The translations under genes and the position numbers were made by a program. This document shows, piece by piece, positions 61,697 through 64,000 of a DNA stretch of 64,000 nt (positions are counted from its first letter, which is position 1; each line of letters begins with the position of its first letter). This DNA is from Pseudomonas sp. LBUM920 (GTDB lineage Bacteria; Pseudomonadota; Gammaproteobacteria; Pseudomonadales; Pseudomonadaceae): positions 2,647,501 to 2,711,500 of the forward strand of contig NZ_CP027762.1 in assembly GCF_003852315.1 (NCBI RefSeq), given 5' to 3'. The notes under the pieces were generated by a model, which saw only the letters and a program-made list of their open reading frames with translations, searched no databases and was not told where the DNA came from.

Positions 61697-62632
61697 ATGA
61701 AGACCCCGATCCGTTTCACCGCGCTGGCCTTGTCCATGCTGCTTGCCAGCGGTTTTGCCTCGGCTGCCGATATCAAAGTAGGCGTGAGCATGTCCGCCTT
61801 CGACGATACCTTTCTGACTTACCTGCGCGAGGACATGGACAAGCAAGCCAAGTCCTACCCCAAGGGCGATGGCGTGCAGCTGCAGTTTGAAGACGCCCGC
61901 GCCGACGTGGTCAAGCAACTGAGCCAGGTCGAAAACTTCATCAGCCAGAAAGTCGACGCGATCATCGTCAACCCGGTGGATACCGCATCGACCAAGAACA
62001 TCATCAGTGCGGCGACCAAGGCGGGCATTCCGCTGGTGTTCGTCAACCGCCGGCCCGATCAGAAAGACTTGCCTAAAGATGTGGTGGCCGTGACCTCTGA
62101 CGACGTCGAGGCCGGTCGCCTGCAAATGCAGTACATCGCCGACAAACTCGGTGGCAAAGGCAAGATCGTGATCCTGTTGGGCGACTTGGCCAACAACTCC
62201 ACCACCAACCGCACCAAAGGCGTGAAAGAGGTCCTGGCCAAGTACCCCGGCATCACCATCGAACAGGAACAGACCGGTACCTGGCTGCGTGACCGCGGCA
62301 TGACGCTGGTCAACGACTGGCTGACTCAGGGCCGCGAATTCAATGCGGTGCTGGCCAACAACGATGAGATGGCCATCGGCGCCTCCATGGCGCTGAAGTC
62401 GGCGGGCACCAAACCGGGCAGCGTGTTGATCGCCGGGGTCGACGGCACGCCGGACGGCTTGAACGCGGTTACCAAGGGCGACATGGCCGCGTCAGCGTTC
62501 CAGGACGCGAAAGGGCAGGCCGTCGGCTCGGTCGAAGCGGCGCGCAAGATGGCCAGGCACGAGCCGGTCGAGCAGAACGTGATCATTCCGTTCAAGCTGA
62601 TCACGCCAGACAACGTCAAAGACTTCAAGTAG
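61697..62632 (+). CDS. Inositol/sugar ABC transporter periplasmic binding protein
   Basis: 311 residues with a Sec signal peptide (~1-24, ending FASAAD) and a type-1 periplasmic binding fold of the ribose/inositol (CUT2) class: VGVSMSAFDDTFLTYLREDM, VDAIIVNPVDTAST, VFVNRRPD, LLGDLANNSTTNRTKG and IAGVDGTPDGLNAV. Its place between iol genes and a CUT2 ATPase points to myo-inositol uptake (IatA/IbpA type). Substrate specificity is inferred. Confidence 0.9.
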   Translation: MKTPIRFTALALSMLLASGFASAADIKVGVSMSAFDDTFLTYLREDMDKQAKSYPKGDGVQLQFEDARADVVKQLSQVENFISQKVDAIIVNPVDTASTKNIISAATKAGIPLVFVNRRPDQKDLPKDVVAVTSDDVEAGRLQMQYIADKLGGKGKIVILLGDLANNSTTNRTKGVKEVLAKYPGITIEQEQTGTWLRDRGMTLVNDWLTQGREFNAVLANNDEMAIGASMALKSAGTKPGSVLIAGVDGTPDGLNAVTKGDMAASAFQDAKGQAVGSVEAARKMARHEPVEQNVIIPFKLITPDNVKDFK

Positions 62633-62654
62633 CCCTTCATAACAACAATAAGCG

Positions 62655-62680
62655 AGCAGGGCGGCCACGGTCGTCCTGCT
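62655..62680 (+). other. Intercistronic hairpin between binding-protein and ATPase genes
   Basis: AGCAGGGCGGC (from 62655) pairs with GTCGTCCTGCT (to 62680), about 11 bp with two G-U pairs and a 4-base loop, and no T-tract. Such hairpins often protect the upstream message in ABC operons, giving more binding protein than ATPase. Confidence 0.55.
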
Positions 62681-62695
62681 GATGGAGTACCCGAT

Positions 62696-64000
62696 ATGCT
62701 TGCTCAAGCGGTTGTCTCGCAGCCTCCCGGTATCCAGCCCCTGGCGCCGGAAGAACCCTACCTGCTGGAAATCCTCAACGTCAGCAAAGGCTTTCCCGGC
62801 GTCGTGGCCCTGGCCGATGTGCAACTGCGCGTTCGCCCTGGCTCGGTGCTGGCGCTGATGGGCGAGAACGGTGCAGGCAAGTCGACGCTGATGAAGATTA
62901 TCGCCGGCATCTACCAGCCCGACGCCGGTGAAATACGTCTGCGCGGCAAGCCGATCGTGTTTGAAACGCCACTGGCGGCGCAAAAGGCCGGGATCGCGAT
63001 GATCCACCAGGAACTCAACCTGATGCCGCACATGAGCATCGCCGAAAACATCTGGATTGGCCGCGAGCAGCTCAACAGCCTGCACATGGTCAACCACCGC
63101 GAAATGCACCGTTGCACCGCCGAGTTGCTGGCGCGTTTGCGCATCAACCTGGACCCTGAAGAACACGTCGGCAACCTGAGTATCGCCGAACGGCAGATGG
63201 TCGAGATTGCCAAGGCGGTGTCCTACGACTCCGACATCCTGATCATGGATGAACCGACGTCGGCCATTACCGAAAAGGAAGTGGCGCACCTGTTTTCGAT
63301 CATTGCCGACCTCAAGTCCCAAGGCAAAGGCATCGTCTATATCACGCATAAAATGAACGAAGTGTTCGCCATCGCCGATGAAGTCGCGGTGTTTCGCGAC
63401 GGTCATTACATTGGCCTGCAGCGCGCCGACAGCATGAACAGCGACAGCCTGATCTCGATGATGGTCGGCCGTGAACTGAGCCAGTTGTTTCCGGTGCGTG
63501 AGACGCCCATCGGTGAACTGCTGCTGTCGGTGCGCGACTTGCGCCTGGATGGCGTGTTCAAGGGGGTGTCATTCGACCTGCACGCCGGGGAGATCCTCGG
63601 CATCGCCGGGTTGATGGGCTCGGGCCGTACCAACGTGGCGGAGACGATTTTCGGCATTACGCCAAGCTCTGGCGGGCAGATCACCCTTGACGGCAAGCCG
63701 GTGCGCATCAGCGACCCGCACATGGCCATCGAGAAAGGCTTTGCGCTGTTGACCGAGGACCGCAAGCTCAGCGGCCTGTTCCCGTGCCTGTCGGTGCTGG
63801 AAAACATGGAAATGGCGGTGCTGCCGCATTACTCGGGCAACGGTTTTATCCAGCAAAAGGCATTGCGCGCGTTGTGTGAAGACATGTGCAAGAAGCTGCG
63901 GGTGAAAACCCCGTCTCTGGAGCAGTGCATCGACACCTTGTCCGGCGGTAACCAGCAAAAGGCCTTGCTGGCGCGCTGGCTGATGACCAACCCGCGCCTG
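62696..64000 (+). CDS. Inositol/sugar ABC transporter ATP-binding protein, 3'-truncated by the window
   Basis: 435 codons from ATG 62696 (GGAG ~10 bases upstream) to the window end, still open; family length is ~515. Two ATPase halves of the CUT2 (RbsA/MglA) type. In the first: Walker A GENGAGKST, Q-loop HQELNLMPHM, signature NLSIAERQM, Walker B ILIMDEP, then ITHKMNE. In the second: degenerate Walker A GLMGSGRT, EDRKLSGLF, and LSGGNQQKALLARWL. It energises inositol import with the upstream binding protein and a permease presumably just beyond the edge. Confidence 0.93.
   Translation, partial: MLAQAVVSQPPGIQPLAPEEPYLLEILNVSKGFPGVVALADVQLRVRPGSVLALMGENGAGKSTLMKIIAGIYQPDAGEIRLRGKPIVFETPLAAQKAGIAMIHQELNLMPHMSIAENIWIGREQLNSLHMVNHREMHRCTAELLARLRINLDPEEHVGNLSIAERQMVEIAKAVSYDSDILIMDEPTSAITEKEVAHLFSIIADLKSQGKGIVYITHKMNEVFAIADEVAVFRDGHYIGLQRADSMNSDSLISMMVGRELSQLFPVRETPIGELLLSVRDLRLDGVFKGVSFDLHAGEILGIAGLMGSGRTNVAETIFGITPSSGGQITLDGKPVRISDPHMAIEKGFALLTEDRKLSGLFPCLSVLENMEMAVLPHYSGNGFIQQKALRALCEDMCKKLRVKTPSLEQCIDTLSGGNQQKALLARWLMTNPRL

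Overview
The window is GC-rich Gammaproteobacterial DNA. Four things point to a fluorescent Pseudomonas of the P. fluorescens group: a viscosin-type lipopeptide synthetase with its MacAB exporter and LuxR regulator, a methionine gamma-lyase matching the P. putida enzyme at key residues, a Pseudomonas-style myo-inositol operon, and many REP/REPIN palindromes built on GTGGGAGC(G/T)GGCTTGC. The species cannot be fixed from this sequence alone.

Region 1 (1-22.8 kb) is the 3' part of a cyclic lipopeptide locus. A 5'-truncated NRPS (A-T, C-A-T, C-A-T) overlaps by 4 bp a second NRPS (docking domain, three C-A-T modules, two thioesterases). Specificity residues read in the five complete A domains give Leu-Ser-Leu-Ser-Ile/Val, which matches residues 5-9 of the viscosin/massetolide/WLIP group. 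A 524-bp repeat-rich spacer separates this from macA-macB (export) and an inward-facing LuxR-type regulator.

Region 2 (23-34.5 kb) is mixed metabolism: mdeA/mdeR (methionine gamma-lyase and Lrp-type regulator), an AhpD-like protein, AraC/MFS and AraC/TonB-receptor pairs, and a gamma-glutamyl-polyamine set (glutamine-synthetase-like ligase, periplasmic polyamine-binding protein, FAD oxidase). The binding-protein gene is interrupted by one in-frame TGA.

Region 3 (34.5-44.1 kb) holds a LysR-flanked AKR/SDR/SRPBCC operon of unknown pathway and an OmpR/histidine-kinase pair. It also holds a small unit made of a candidate sigma-54 promoter, a membrane protein, a 24-residue hydrophobic peptide and a strong terminator. 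A Bcr/CflA-type exporter divergent from a MocR regulator completes it.

Region 4 (44.1-50.1 kb) is a Cu(I)/Ag(I) CusCBA efflux operon preceded by a small secreted Met/Cys-rich protein.

Region 5 (50.2-64 kb) is myo-inositol use: an RpiR regulator divergent from iolC-iolE-iolB-iolI-iolD-iolG-(IolH-like)-(IolW-like), then an inositol-type ABC transporter (binding protein, ATPase running off the end). Paired TGGAA-N6-TTCCA-type palindromes lie before both iolC and the transporter, suggesting one regulator controls both. Four REPINs sit between genes of this operon.

No tRNA, rRNA, CRISPR array, insertion sequence or prophage was seen. The best leads for something undescribed are the paired inositol operators, the sigma-54/membrane protein/micropeptide unit, the structured spacer after the NRPS, the AKR/SDR/SRPBCC operon and the internal TGA in the polyamine-binding protein.
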